64,000 nucleotides of DNA from Ignavibacteriota bacterium (GTDB lineage Bacteria; Bacteroidota; Ignavibacteria; Kapaibacteriales; UBA2268), in NCBI GenBank assembly GCA_019637995.1, contig JAHBUQ010000002.1, forward strand, positions 945,428 through 1,009,427, read 5' to 3'. Below the pieces are notes generated by a model, which saw nothing but the letters and a program-made list of their open reading frames with translations, had not been told where the DNA came from and ran no database searches. Shown piece after piece: positions 19,141 through 27,128 of the stretch (its first letter is position 1; every line of letters starts with the position of its first letter). Made by a program: the position numbers and the translations under genes.

Positions 19141-19470
19141 CTAAGTAAAATCCCTGCCTTCGATACTAAAACCAACAGCAATATATCTCGAACTACCCTC
19201 GCGATATATAAATGCCGGTCCTGTAATATACCTTATTGAAGTAATTTCTTTCAATGGAATTTTCTTGTTAACTAAAGTAGGAATTAGAATTTCCCCAACT
19301 TTTTTGCTCATCATCTCTGTAATTCTTTTTAAATCTGATTCTGACATCGAAAATTCTCTTATTTTCATAGAAAGTGGTAGCTGTGGCGCCGCCTATTGCC
19401 AACTTACTTTCTTCAAGGTTAATTCTTAGTTCCGAAGGTCCGATATGTTGTCAATTCTATTTCGTTGGTA
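19141..19470 (-). pseudogene. Remnant of a CzcA/CusA heavy-metal RND efflux pump gene
   Basis: Two overlapping minus-strand frames together spell a CzcA porter-domain fragment. The upstream frame (about 19442 to 19305) reads GPSELRINLEESKLA, directly joined to IGGATATTFYENKRIFDVRI and then RFKKNYRDDEQK. The other frame (from about 19300) continues VGEILIPTLVNKKIPLKEI, then SIRYITGPAFIYREGSSRYI, to a stop after GRDFT. Removing one base from the six-T run at 19300-19305 joins them without gap. In intact CzcA some 20 residues stand between ESKLA and the AIGG segment, so an internal deletion is also present, and both ends of the about 1000-residue pump are missing. The apparent 75-codon gene at 19141-19368 is therefore a piece of this wreck, not a real gene. 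Confidence 0.8.
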
Positions 19471-19635
19471 AGTCTTAAAGATTAGTCAATAATAATGATG
19501 CAGGGCATTGTCCCTCTAAAAAACACTTCCTCATTCAATACGAATTAGATTTGATTAGTTTTTAAAGAAACTCAAATTTTCTATTGTAAATCTGAATAAT
19601 TGATAGTTACATAATTCATTTTCTAGGACTTTGAA

Positions 19636-20505
19636 TTAATGTGGCGGCTCATAAATTAGTCTTAAAAAAGAACTGAATCTTTGGTTTTCCCTATCAATTG
19701 GAATGCCGGTAACGATGCCAACCATAAGTTGTTTGTTGATTTCAAGACGCATTTGAGGCCTGATTATCATATCAAAGTCTTTTCCAAGAATATCCTTATT
19801 GATTTCAACACCAATAAAATTTCTTGTACCCGATATCATATAATGAAAATTAGTGTTAATCTGCCAGTTGGTATGAGTATCACCGCTGGAGAAATGCTGA
19901 AAAACTTGAGGACCGGCATAAATCAGAGTGTGGAAATTATTTCCCCATCTTTTAGCTCCGATGAAAAAAGGATTAAAAATATTGCCGGCATACATTCTCT
20001 CACTTTTATAGTTTTGAAATTCAGTTAATTCGAATTCATGCAAATAGCCAATTGCAAGCGAAGTTTTAGCCTTGTCAGATACAAGAAAAGTATATTGAGC
20101 AGCCAATTTCAGACTATTAAGGCGACTTCCCGGAGAAGAGACATCATTCTCGTTTGGATAGTGAAATGTAAATGGGAGTTCAATCTCAAGACCTAACCTG
20201 TCAATCGGTGCAAATTCGTATTCGATTAAAGCCTCGTATTCATCATAGCTCTTATTATCAGTAAGCCCAAATGCAATGTTCCATTCTTTTTCACCCTGAC
20301 GGGCTCCTAAATCACGTATCAGGTCAATAAATAGCGGTTCAGCATGCATTATTTTTAATTTTTCGCTTGACATTTCAACTTCCGCTATATAAATACTGTC
20401 TATGGCTAAATAATCAGTTTGTGTATTTTCACTTTTTAAGTTTTGTAAAAAAATAAATAATAATACAGATACTAACGAAATAAACTTATACATACTTTTG
20501 TCCAT
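19636..20505 (-). CDS. Outer-membrane-type protein of a family linked to metal RND efflux loci
   Basis: I place the start at ATG 20505 (MDKSMYKFISL), as the longer frame begins with a TTG without support. A signal peptide (YKFISLVSVLLFIFLQNLKS) is followed by HAEPLFIDLIRDLGARQGEK and repeated amphipathic strands (NIAFGLTDN, YEALIEYEFAPIDRLGLEIE, LIYAGPQVFQHF) to a C-terminal aromatic end. I recall relatives with the HAExLxIDLIRDLGARKGEKE signature sitting beside CusA/CzcA genes in Bacteroidota. The czcA remnant is 166 bases downstream on the same strand, so this looks like the last intact piece of a lost metal-efflux operon. The barrel prediction and the metal link are inference. Confidence 0.6.
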   Translation of the reverse strand: MDKSMYKFISLVSVLLFIFLQNLKSENTQTDYLAIDSIYIAEVEMSSEKLKIMHAEPLFIDLIRDLGARQGEKEWNIAFGLTDNKSYDEYEALIEYEFAPIDRLGLEIELPFTFHYPNENDVSSPGSRLNSLKLAAQYTFLVSDKAKTSLAIGYLHEFELTEFQNYKSERMYAGNIFNPFFIGAKRWGNNFHTLIYAGPQVFQHFSSGDTHTNWQINTNFHYMISGTRNFIGVEINKDILGKDFDMIIRPQMRLEINKQLMVGIVTGIPIDRENQRFSSFLRLIYEPPH

Positions 20506-20709
20506 AATTATTATTACAAAAGTAATTTGCAACGAAAATGAATACGAATAATTATATTTTTAAGACTTTCTTAATTCATATTTCGTTTTTATATTGTAAT
20601 TCTACAATAATTCGTAGTAATAAACTTGTTATGAATATTATAAATTGTTTGATTTTAAAAAAAATTATCATTACATTTACACTTTAGAAATATCAAAAAT
20701 TAATTATTT

Positions 20710-21996
20710 ATGGAAATGTCAGTCAGAAGAAAGAAAAAATTAGCTATTGTAGCTCAGTTCGGAGGTCCAACATCGGTAATCAACCGAACACTTTTCGGCG
20801 CTACGGTTGAGCTTCAAAAGAGAGATATCGAAGTATGGGGACCATCAAGGGGAATAGACGGAGTTCTAAATAACGATTTTTTGATTATGAGCGAATTTTC
20901 TGACCTCAAAATAGATCAGGTACGTCGCAAACCCGGTTCTTATTTGGGTACGTCTAAATTCAATGTCAATGAAAACAGCGCTCCTATAATTGCCCAAAAA
21001 CTTAAGGATTACGGAGCTACGTTCTTTTTTATGATTGGTGGTGACTCTACTGCTACAATTGCAAATAAAATATTGCGAGCTTCTTCGGATATTAATCATC
21101 AAATTGATGTAGTTCATATACCGAAAACTATTGATAACGACTTAGTCGAAACAGACCACTGCCCGGGTTATGGCAGTTCTGCCCTTACCGTTGCTAAAGT
21201 AGCATTTGGTCTTGATCAGGAGAATCGCTCTCAGGGTGGTATTCATCTTCAAATAATAATGGGTCGCGATGCAGGATTTCTTGCAGCGGCATCAACTCTG
21301 TTAAGGGGAGACGGTGGTCCTCATCTTGTATATCTGCCTGAGCGTTCATTTAATCTTGGGTTCTTCATACGTGATGTTGAGGATGTTCTTTCGAGAACTT
21401 CGAACCCGAGCCGCGCATTTATTGTAGCATCTGAGGGGATTCGTCAGTACTATGATGATAACGGTGAAAGAAAATCAAGATTAATTGCAGATATTGCTGC
21501 TGACGAAATGAAGGAGGCTGTTGAAAATGAAGAAAATCTTGGTGGTATTAGTCTAAGTGTAGGTAGCTCTGTTATGGCAAGATATCTTTCCAACAAGTTA
21601 CAATCAGCATTCCCGAGTGAAAGAGTCAGAGCTGATGTTTTGGGCTATGTTGCACGCTCTTACCCCGATGTATCGAATGTTGATGCTGTAGAAGCCGAAT
21701 TTGTAGGTAAAGAGGCTGTAAGATATGCTCTCGAGGGCAGAGGCAGTGGAAGTGTGATAATTAAACGTACCGGACATCTGCATACTTACTCGATTGAAAC
21801 TGAATTTATAGATTTGGAAAGAGTGGCAGGAAAAACCCGCAATATGCCTAAGAATTTTATAGGGACTTATGCTAAAGATGTGAGTGAAGACTTCCTTAAT
21901 TATGCAGGACCATTGATAGGTCATGTTCCAGGATTTGATTATGACCATTTGCTGCCTCAAAGCTGGAAGCCGAGAATTAACGGTTCGCTTCTGTAA
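20710..21996 (+). CDS. pfp: 6-phosphofructokinase, probably pyrophosphate-dependent
   Basis: The 428-residue enzyme phosphorylates fructose 6-phosphate in glycolysis. Conserved PFK landmarks: GGPTSVINRTL near the N-terminus, GGDST at 110-114, PKTIDNDL at 138-145 and MGRDAGF at 184-190, with HPxRxxPGxLGT-like GSYLGTS at 77-83. The Lys of PKTIDND is the usual mark of PPi-using enzymes, while ATP enzymes have PGTIDND. The donor-determining fourth residue of GGDx is Ser here rather than the Asp (PPi) or Gly (ATP) of the textbook cases, so phosphoryl donor should be tested. The DUF2459 gene follows 17 bases later. Confidence 0.85.
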   Translation: MEMSVRRKKKLAIVAQFGGPTSVINRTLFGATVELQKRDIEVWGPSRGIDGVLNNDFLIMSEFSDLKIDQVRRKPGSYLGTSKFNVNENSAPIIAQKLKDYGATFFFMIGGDSTATIANKILRASSDINHQIDVVHIPKTIDNDLVETDHCPGYGSSALTVAKVAFGLDQENRSQGGIHLQIIMGRDAGFLAAASTLLRGDGGPHLVYLPERSFNLGFFIRDVEDVLSRTSNPSRAFIVASEGIRQYYDDNGERKSRLIADIAADEMKEAVENEENLGGISLSVGSSVMARYLSNKLQSAFPSERVRADVLGYVARSYPDVSNVDAVEAEFVGKEAVRYALEGRGSGSVIIKRTGHLHTYSIETEFIDLERVAGKTRNMPKNFIGTYAKDVSEDFLNYAGPLIGHVPGFDYDHLLPQSWKPRINGSLL

Positions 21997-22013
21997 AGTA
22001 TCCGGTTCATTTA

Positions 22014-22637
22014 ATGAAAATATTTATTGCATGGTGCTTGGTTGTTTTTTTACAAAGCTCTTTAATATTGTCTGACAGTGACACTTCATTAAAGGTATAT
22101 GTCGTGCATGTTGGCTTACATACTGATTTTGTAATCCCAAAAAATCTTGTGACAGATTCAGCACTGAAAGCACTCAGAATTTTTGATGATTATCAATATG
22201 TTGAAATTGGCTGGGGCGATGCTGAATTTTATATGAATGATGGATTTGACCTAATGCTTGCTGCTAAAGCGCTGCTTTCATTAACGGGAAGCGTGATGAG
22301 AATTGAAGCCTTCCCCAAAATAACAAGTAAGATTTTTGAGAGATATAAATTTATAGTCGAGCTTAATATGAATTATAATCAATATCACTCTTTCTTGAAA
22401 TTCATTGATAGCAAACTTGCTCGTAACAACTCGAATCAATTTATAATTGCCAAATCTGCAAAAAATGGAAATGTCAGATATTTTCGTTCAAACCTGAATT
22501 ATCATCTTTTTTATACCTGCAACACTTGGACTGCTGAGGCAATTAAATCTGCCGGTTATGATTTTTCAATATTTATGGTTCTGACAGCTGAACAACTTTA
22601 TCATAAGATTAAAGGGCTCGGTAGACAAATAAAATAA
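22014..22637 (+). CDS. DUF2459 family exported protein
   Basis: The 207-residue protein has a signal peptide (IFIAWCLVVFLQSSLILS), then VYVVHVGLHTDFVIP, VEIGWGDAEFYM and FYTCNTWTAEAIKSAGYD. These three blocks, HxGxHTDxVxP, GWGDxxFY and CNTWTAxxLxxAG, are the signature of DUF2459 (also called TIGR02117, urease-associated in some genomes). Conserved His, Asp and Cys suggest an NlpC/P60-like hydrolase fold, but no activity is established. It follows pfp by 17 bases and probably shares its transcript. Confidence 0.8.
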   Translation: MKIFIAWCLVVFLQSSLILSDSDTSLKVYVVHVGLHTDFVIPKNLVTDSALKALRIFDDYQYVEIGWGDAEFYMNDGFDLMLAAKALLSLTGSVMRIEAFPKITSKIFERYKFIVELNMNYNQYHSFLKFIDSKLARNNSNQFIIAKSAKNGNVRYFRSNLNYHLFYTCNTWTAEAIKSAGYDFSIFMVLTAEQLYHKIKGLGRQIK

Positions 22638-22651
22638 AATTAACCCATTCA

Positions 22652-22703
22652 AAAAAAAATGAGCGGAGTCAATTTAATTTTATACAAAATAATGACTACG
22701 CTC
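22652..22703. terminator. Hairpin terminator using the dispersed GAGCGGAGTC palindrome
   Basis: GAGCGGAGTCA (22661-22671) pairs with TGACTACGCTC (22693-22703) with a single G/T-position mismatch. The preceding run of nine A residues gives a U-tract on the minus strand, which suits the greA gene ending at 22751. The stem core and even the mismatch are the same as in the palindrome at 37042-37098. Confidence 0.65.
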
Positions 22704-22750
22704 TATTTAGGTTTTAAATTTATTAGAAAAGTAAGTTGTTCAGTATAAAC

Positions 22751-23224
22751 TTATTTGTAAATTTCAAGAATTTCAAGCACGGTCTTGCCGGAAGGTACAA
22801 TAATTTCGGCTTTTTCACCAATACTTTTGCCCATCAGAGATTTACCCATCGGAGACAGTACTGAGATTTTATTCCTCTCGAAGTCGGCTTCATCAGAACT
22901 TACAAGCTGATAATCCAGAATTTTGCCGGTGTTTTCATTCCTGACCTTAACTTTTGATAAAATATAGACTTTGTCATTGGGAAATTCATCAGCAGAAATA
23001 ATCTGAGAATTTGCAAGCAATTCAGATAATTTACTAATCTTGAGTTCAAGTAAACCTTGTTCGTCTTTAGCAGCATCATAGTCGGCATTTTCAGATAAAT
23101 CACCATGTGAGCGAGCTTCAGCAATTTTTCTTGCAACTTCCATTCTTCCTTTACTTTGCAAGATTTGAAGTTCTTGTTCAATTTCTCTGATTCTCTCTTT
23201 TGTCATATAAACAGTCTTCGACAT
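22751..23224 (-). CDS. greA: Transcription elongation factor GreA
   Basis: The protein has 157 residues, normal for GreA. The N-terminal coiled coil carries MTKERIREIEQELQIL and the acidic tip SHGDLSENADYDAAK, whose Asp/Glu residues enter the RNA polymerase secondary channel. The C-terminal globular domain ends GEKAEIIVPSGKTVLEIL. GreA triggers cleavage of backtracked RNA by RNA polymerase. It lies 109 bases from the ribBA stop on the same strand with a terminator between, so it is likely its own unit. Confidence 0.96.
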   Translation of the reverse strand: MSKTVYMTKERIREIEQELQILQSKGRMEVARKIAEARSHGDLSENADYDAAKDEQGLLELKISKLSELLANSQIISADEFPNDKVYILSKVKVRNENTGKILDYQLVSSDEADFERNKISVLSPMGKSLMGKSIGEKAEIIVPSGKTVLEILEIYK

Positions 23225-23250
23225 AAACGTCTCCGTTAATTTTATATATA

Positions 23251-23285
23251 AAAATAATAAAGCCGATAATACTAACGGCTTTATT
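23251..23285 (-). terminator. Terminator of ribBA
   Basis: AATAAAGCCG (23256-23265) and CGGCTTTATT (23276-23285) form a perfect 10-bp stem with a 10-nt loop. On the minus strand TTTTATATATA follows the stem. It lies 49 bases after the ribBA stop and just upstream of greA. Confidence 0.8.
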
Positions 23286-23333
23286 CTTTTGGTTTTTCAA
23301 CCCTTTTTGATAAACGTTAAGAGTCTTTTTTTA

Positions 23334-24542
23334 TTACAAATTATGTAAAAAATGACCCATTTTGATTTTTTTTGTATTCAAATATACTTTATTAAATTCA
23401 TTGGGCTTGATTTCCATAGGTACAAGCTCAACAACTTCTAATCCGTAGCTTTCGAGTCCGACACGCTTTTTAGGATTATTAGTAATCAATCTCATCTTTT
23501 CCACTCCAAGCATACTTAAAATCTGAGCTCCAATGCCGTAGTCCCTCGGGTCAGGCGGGAATCCCAAATGGGTATTTGCTTCGACAGTATCAAGACCTTG
23601 TTCCTGTAGAGCGTAGGCTTTGATTTTATTCACCAGTCCAATACCTCTGCCTTCCTGACGCATATACAAAAGTACTCCTGAGCCATACTCGGCAATCATT
23701 TTCATTGATTCATGAAGCTGGTCGCCGCAATCACATCTCTGTGAGCCAAATACATCTCCAGTCAGACATTCTGAGTGGACTCTTACAAGAGTTGATTCTT
23801 CCGAATGAATATCACCAATATATAAAGCAACATGCTCGAAACCATCAACTTTATTAGCAAAAACCTTGATATTGAAATCGCCGAATTCTGTAGGCAAATG
23901 TGCCTCTGCAACTATCTCGACAAGTATTTCTCTTTTTAGCCTGTAAGCAATCAGGTCTTTTATAGTTACAATTTTCAAATCGTATTTTTTGGCAAATTCA
24001 ACAAGCTCTGGCATTCTTGCCATCGTGCCGTCTTCATTAATAATCTCACAGAGTACCCCCGATGGCATTAGCCCTGCAAGCCGCATAAGGTCAACCGAAC
24101 CTTCAGTATGTCCTGCTCTGCGAAGAACACCTTCATTATGAGCTACCAAAGGGAAAATATGACCCGGTCTCAGCAAATCTGACGGCTTAGTATCTTTACG
24201 AGCCATAGCCCTTATTGTCGCCGCTCTGTCAAATGCTGAAATCCCGGTGGATGTTCCATGAGCATAATCAACTGAAACAGTAAATTTTGTCTCATGAAGT
24301 GAAGAATTATTCCTTACCATAGGCTCAAGCTCGAGCTCTTTAGCTCTGTTTTCGGTAATGGCAACGCATATTAAACCCTTTGCTTTTGATGCCATGAAAT
24401 TTACAATTTCCGGCGTGCAAAGTTCAGAGGAAGCAATCAAATCGCCTTCGTTTTCTCGGTCTTCATCGTCCATTACTACAATTACTTTGCCGGATGCCAA
24501 GTCCTGCAAAGCTTCATCTATTGTATTTAATTTGAAATCCAT
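23334..24542 (-). CDS. ribBA: Bifunctional riboflavin enzyme: DHBP synthase / GTP cyclohydrolase II
   Basis: The 402-residue protein joins two enzymes of riboflavin synthesis. Residues 1-200 are RibB (DDEDRENEGDLI binding ribulose 5-phosphate and Mg, and DYAHGTSTGISAFDRA). Residues about 205-402 are RibA with the zinc-binding stretch CLTGDVFGSQRCDCGDQL and the catalytic RQEGRGIGL. The first makes 3,4-dihydroxy-2-butanone 4-phosphate, the second opens GTP. The fused form is common in Bacteroidota, Firmicutes and plants. No FMN riboswitch is visible in the 210 bases upstream. Confidence 0.96.
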   Translation of the reverse strand: MDFKLNTIDEALQDLASGKVIVVMDDEDRENEGDLIASSELCTPEIVNFMASKAKGLICVAITENRAKELELEPMVRNNSSLHETKFTVSVDYAHGTSTGISAFDRAATIRAMARKDTKPSDLLRPGHIFPLVAHNEGVLRRAGHTEGSVDLMRLAGLMPSGVLCEIINEDGTMARMPELVEFAKKYDLKIVTIKDLIAYRLKREILVEIVAEAHLPTEFGDFNIKVFANKVDGFEHVALYIGDIHSEESTLVRVHSECLTGDVFGSQRCDCGDQLHESMKMIAEYGSGVLLYMRQEGRGIGLVNKIKAYALQEQGLDTVEANTHLGFPPDPRDYGIGAQILSMLGVEKMRLITNNPKKRVGLESYGLEVVELVPMEIKPNEFNKVYLNTKKIKMGHFLHNL

Positions 24543-24612
24543 TTTTTTTGAATTGAATTCTACCTCCTAAATTTGTATAATCTATGAACTGAGAATAAAG
24601 AAATTCTTATGT

Positions 24613-24639
24613 TGCAAAAGACCTTTATAGCTAAGGTCT
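24613..24639 (-). terminator. Hairpin downstream of yajC
   Basis: AGACCTT (24619-24625) pairs with AAGGTCT (24633-24639) and on the minus strand is followed by TTTTGC. It lies 117 bases after the yajC stop; a second small hairpin (24673-24692, ACTTGGG with CCCGAAGT) lies between them. Either could end the yajC transcript; support is moderate. Confidence 0.45.
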
Positions 24640-24755
24640 GATTATAAAAATTATTCTTTTGAATGTAAAATCACTTGGGCTAAACCCGAAGTAACAGTCT
24701 TGCATTATATCAGTATCCAGATTAATAATATTTTCAGAAGTATATGTAAAAAAAA

Positions 24756-25067
24756 TTAACCTTTACTTGCAATTGCAGTGCGTTCAAACTTGATTTTTAC
24801 GTTTTCAGCAACCTGAACAGTCATAGTTTTCTCGTCAAGTTCTGCCACAGTGCCATGCATACCGGCTGTTGTTACAACCTTATCGCCTTTTCTGATAGAA
24901 TTAAGCATATTCTGATGTTCTTTCTGACGTTTTTGTTGAGGACGTATCATCATAAAATACATGATAAGAATCACCAAACCAAACATGATGAACATACTCA
25001 TCATTCCACCGCCACCGCCTTCACCGGCAGGAGGAGTCATCATTAAAAAAGCAAAGATATTTTCCAT
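24756..25067 (-). CDS. yajC: Preprotein translocase accessory subunit YajC
   Basis: I start at ATG 25067 (MENIFAFLMMTPP), because the longer frame from 25145 adds a second hydrophobic leader not typical of YajC. The 103-residue product has a Gly-rich lead, one membrane helix (MSMFIMFGLVILIMYFMMIRP), then RPQQKRQKEHQNML and a small beta domain with KGDKVVTTAGMHGTVAELDE. This is the standard YajC plan. YajC associates with SecDF in the inner membrane. No secD/secF is adjacent here. Confidence 0.92.
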   Translation of the reverse strand: MENIFAFLMMTPPAGEGGGGGMMSMFIMFGLVILIMYFMMIRPQQKRQKEHQNMLNSIRKGDKVVTTAGMHGTVAELDEKTMTVQVAENVKIKFERTAIASKG

Positions 25068-25203
25068 ATTTTTTTCCGCTATAATAGTTATTAAGATAAA
25101 TAATTTTATTAAATGCAAAAATACGCTTTTTTGAGCAATTAGCAATATTTTAGTATCTGAAAACCATCTAATTATTTGATTATCAATATTTTATAAAAAC
25201 AAC

Positions 25204-25238
25204 AAAAAGCCGCTTGAAAGAATCTTAAGCAGCTTTTT
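25204..25238 (-). terminator. Terminator of rplS
   Basis: AAAAAGCCGCTT (25204-25215) pairs with AAGCAGCTTTTT (25227-25238) with one mismatch. The T-run is part of the stem end, as in many bidirectional terminators. The rplS stop is 26 bases away. Confidence 0.75.
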
Positions 25239-25264
25239 GAAAAAATGATTTTTTAACGAGCTTA

Positions 25265-25645
25265 TTAGCTGAGTTTCTGTCGGATTTTCTTTTCAGACAT
25301 TCCACGAAGGTAATATAACTTAGCTCGTCTGACATGTCCACTTTTCTCAATTGAGATAGATTGAATCATTGGTGAATTAACAGGGAATACCCTCTCAACT
25401 CCTATGCCGTTTGAAACTTTTCTGATTGTGAAAGTTTTGTTGATTCCTGAACCCCTCATAGCAATTACGATGCCTTTGAAGTTCTGAATACGTTCTTTTT
25501 CGCCTTCAGATACTCTTACAGCTACAATAACAGTATCGCCCTCGCGGAACGCAGGTACTTCCTTGAAATTATCGCCGTCTTTTGATTTTCTTAAATTATC
25601 AGCTCTTTCAATCGAAAGCTGATTTACATATTCTAAACTAGTCAT
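25265..25645 (-). CDS. rplS: 50S ribosomal protein L19
   Basis: The protein has 126 residues, as expected for L19. Key segments: FREGDTVIVAVRVSEGEKER, QNFKGIVIAMRGSGINKTFT, RVFPVNSPMIQSISIEK, and the basic end AKLYYLRGMSEKKIRQK. L19 sits at the 30S-50S interface. In many bacteria rplS follows rimM-trmD, but neither is next to it here: yajC lies downstream and an outer-membrane protein gene diverges upstream. Confidence 0.96.
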   Translation of the reverse strand: MTSLEYVNQLSIERADNLRKSKDGDNFKEVPAFREGDTVIVAVRVSEGEKERIQNFKGIVIAMRGSGINKTFTIRKVSNGIGVERVFPVNSPMIQSISIEKSGHVRRAKLYYLRGMSEKKIRQKLS

Positions 25646-25825
25646 AATTCTTTTTTTTCTCCACTCAAAATTTAGAACCTCAAAAATAACACTTTTTATC
25701 CAAATAATAAAAATATATTTTGAATTTTCATATTTTTCTGAAAATTATTTATTAATCCGATTGAATTTACAATTTATAAATCGTTATTTAAAATAATTTT
25801 GAAGTTTTAGAGATTATAATTAAAA

Positions 25826-26485
25826 ATGGTATTTCAAAATTTGCAGGATTATTATCAAATGCTTCGAAATTCAAGATTTTTCATTTTATTGATTGTTTTT
25901 TTTACTATTCCTTTTTATCTGCAGTCGCAATTTTTACCGGGTGATATAAAGCCAACAACCGTAAAACCACGCAAAAGTTCAGACGGACTTGCCGGCAGCG
26001 GGTATGCAGGATTATCCTTGAAAGCAGCAAATACGATTAACCAATGGGGATTAGATGTTGGAGCTCAGTTTGGCGGAATGCTTTCTGACAGATTTGGTCT
26101 GGGAGGCGCCTTTTATACACTTTTTACACAGAATGTCCGTATTTTGCCGGAACAGCCATACTTTTTGCGACTTAATTATGGAGGTATAGAACCGAGATTC
26201 GTATTCAAGTTCGGCGACTTTGCGGTTCATACGAAGCTGCTTATAGGACTAGGGTTTGCAGGGTATAGTCAGAACGTAAATTTTGATGTACTCAGCGATT
26301 TAGATGGCGACTGGATTGGTATTAGTGAGCCGTCAGTGGGATTGAGCTACGCAGTTAGTGAAAATTTATGGATTTCTTTTGATGCAGGATGGAGAATTAC
26401 CGGCGGTGTTGATTTTAAAAATATTACAGCCGAGCAACTGAACGGCTCCTTTTTTACTTTAACTCTAAAAACGTTTGTTTTTTAA
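25826..26485 (+). CDS. Exported outer-membrane barrel-like protein
   Basis: The 219-residue protein has an N-terminal hydrophobic segment (RFFILLIVFFTIPFYLQSQ) acting as signal peptide. The first codons before MLRNSRFF (ATG at 25859) may not be part of the protein. The mature part alternates strands such as GSGYAGLSLKAAN, GLDVGAQFGGML, FGLGGAFYTLF, HTKLLIGLGFAGYS and ends on LTLKTFVF with a terminal Phe, all usual for small outer-membrane barrels. No specific family is recognised. The next gene, also barrel-like, begins 10 bases after its stop. Confidence 0.6.
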   Translation: MVFQNLQDYYQMLRNSRFFILLIVFFTIPFYLQSQFLPGDIKPTTVKPRKSSDGLAGSGYAGLSLKAANTINQWGLDVGAQFGGMLSDRFGLGGAFYTLFTQNVRILPEQPYFLRLNYGGIEPRFVFKFGDFAVHTKLLIGLGFAGYSQNVNFDVLSDLDGDWIGISEPSVGLSYAVSENLWISFDAGWRITGGVDFKNITAEQLNGSFFTLTLKTFVF

Positions 26486-26495
26486 GATTATCAAA

Positions 26496-27128
26496 ATGAA
26501 ATTTAAAACTTTATCAGTTGTATGCCTTTTATTCCTGAATGCCAATCTGTTTTCTCAGGATGTTGGAATTAATGTCAGCGCCGTAATGCAGCCGACTATG
26601 ATTGACGGAAAATTCACTTTGATTACCGGTGGAAGAGTCGGAGCAAATTTAACCCCTGAAGTCTATACCGGAATAGCTATCTATGGAACAACTTTATTCA
26701 AAAACACTTCTGATGCAATTGACATATACGCTAATGATAACCCGATTTTCGAAATGAACTATTTTGGATTAGAGTTTGAGTATTTTCTTGTGCCCGAAAA
26801 GGTTTTACATCCGTCATTTGTAGTCTTTGCCGGAATTGCTAATACCTTTTTTACAATACCACCTTATTTTGATGAAGATGAAAAGCGTTATTTTCCTTCC
26901 TATTACGATGGATTGCAAACAATTTTAATCAAACCCGGAGTAAATATTAATATTAATATTAAACCATTTTATAGGATTGTAGTGGGTGCTGCATATCGCT
27001 TCATTCCGTCATACAGCTACAAAGTACCGGATTTAGTAAACAAGGACAGTGGTATGCCGTTTATTTTGAATGCAAGCAATATCGAAGGTTTCTCGATTAA
27101 TTTAATGATTAAGTTCGGCAGCTTTTAG
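26496..27128 (+). CDS. Exported outer-membrane barrel-like protein, partner of the preceding gene
   Basis: I choose ATG 26496 (MKFKTLSVVCLLFLNANLFSQ, a clean signal peptide) over the TTG 21 bases upstream inside the previous gene. The 210-residue product has barrel-type strands (VGINVSAVMQ, TLITGGRVGANL, YTGIAIYGTTLF, FRIVVGAAYRF-like FYRIVVGAAYRF) and ends FSINLMIKFGSF with a terminal Phe. The pair with the 25826 gene looks like an operon of two small outer-membrane proteins of unknown role. Its stop overlaps the stop of the convergent antiporter gene (TTAG at 27125-27128). Confidence 0.6.
   Translation: MKFKTLSVVCLLFLNANLFSQDVGINVSAVMQPTMIDGKFTLITGGRVGANLTPEVYTGIAIYGTTLFKNTSDAIDIYANDNPIFEMNYFGLEFEYFLVPEKVLHPSFVVFAGIANTFFTIPPYFDEDEKRYFPSYYDGLQTILIKPGVNININIKPFYRIVVGAAYRFIPSYSYKVPDLVNKDSGMPFILNASNIEGFSINLMIKFGSF

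Noticed and set aside
19141..19368. A free-standing 75-residue gene
   Set aside because: It is part of a frameshifted CzcA remnant and its first residues are out of frame with the homologous segment upstream.
24543..24755. Possible FMN riboswitch upstream of ribBA
   Set aside because: None of the conserved FMN-element segments (such as AGGGGC and GCGGTG type blocks) are present; only small hairpins downstream of yajC are seen.
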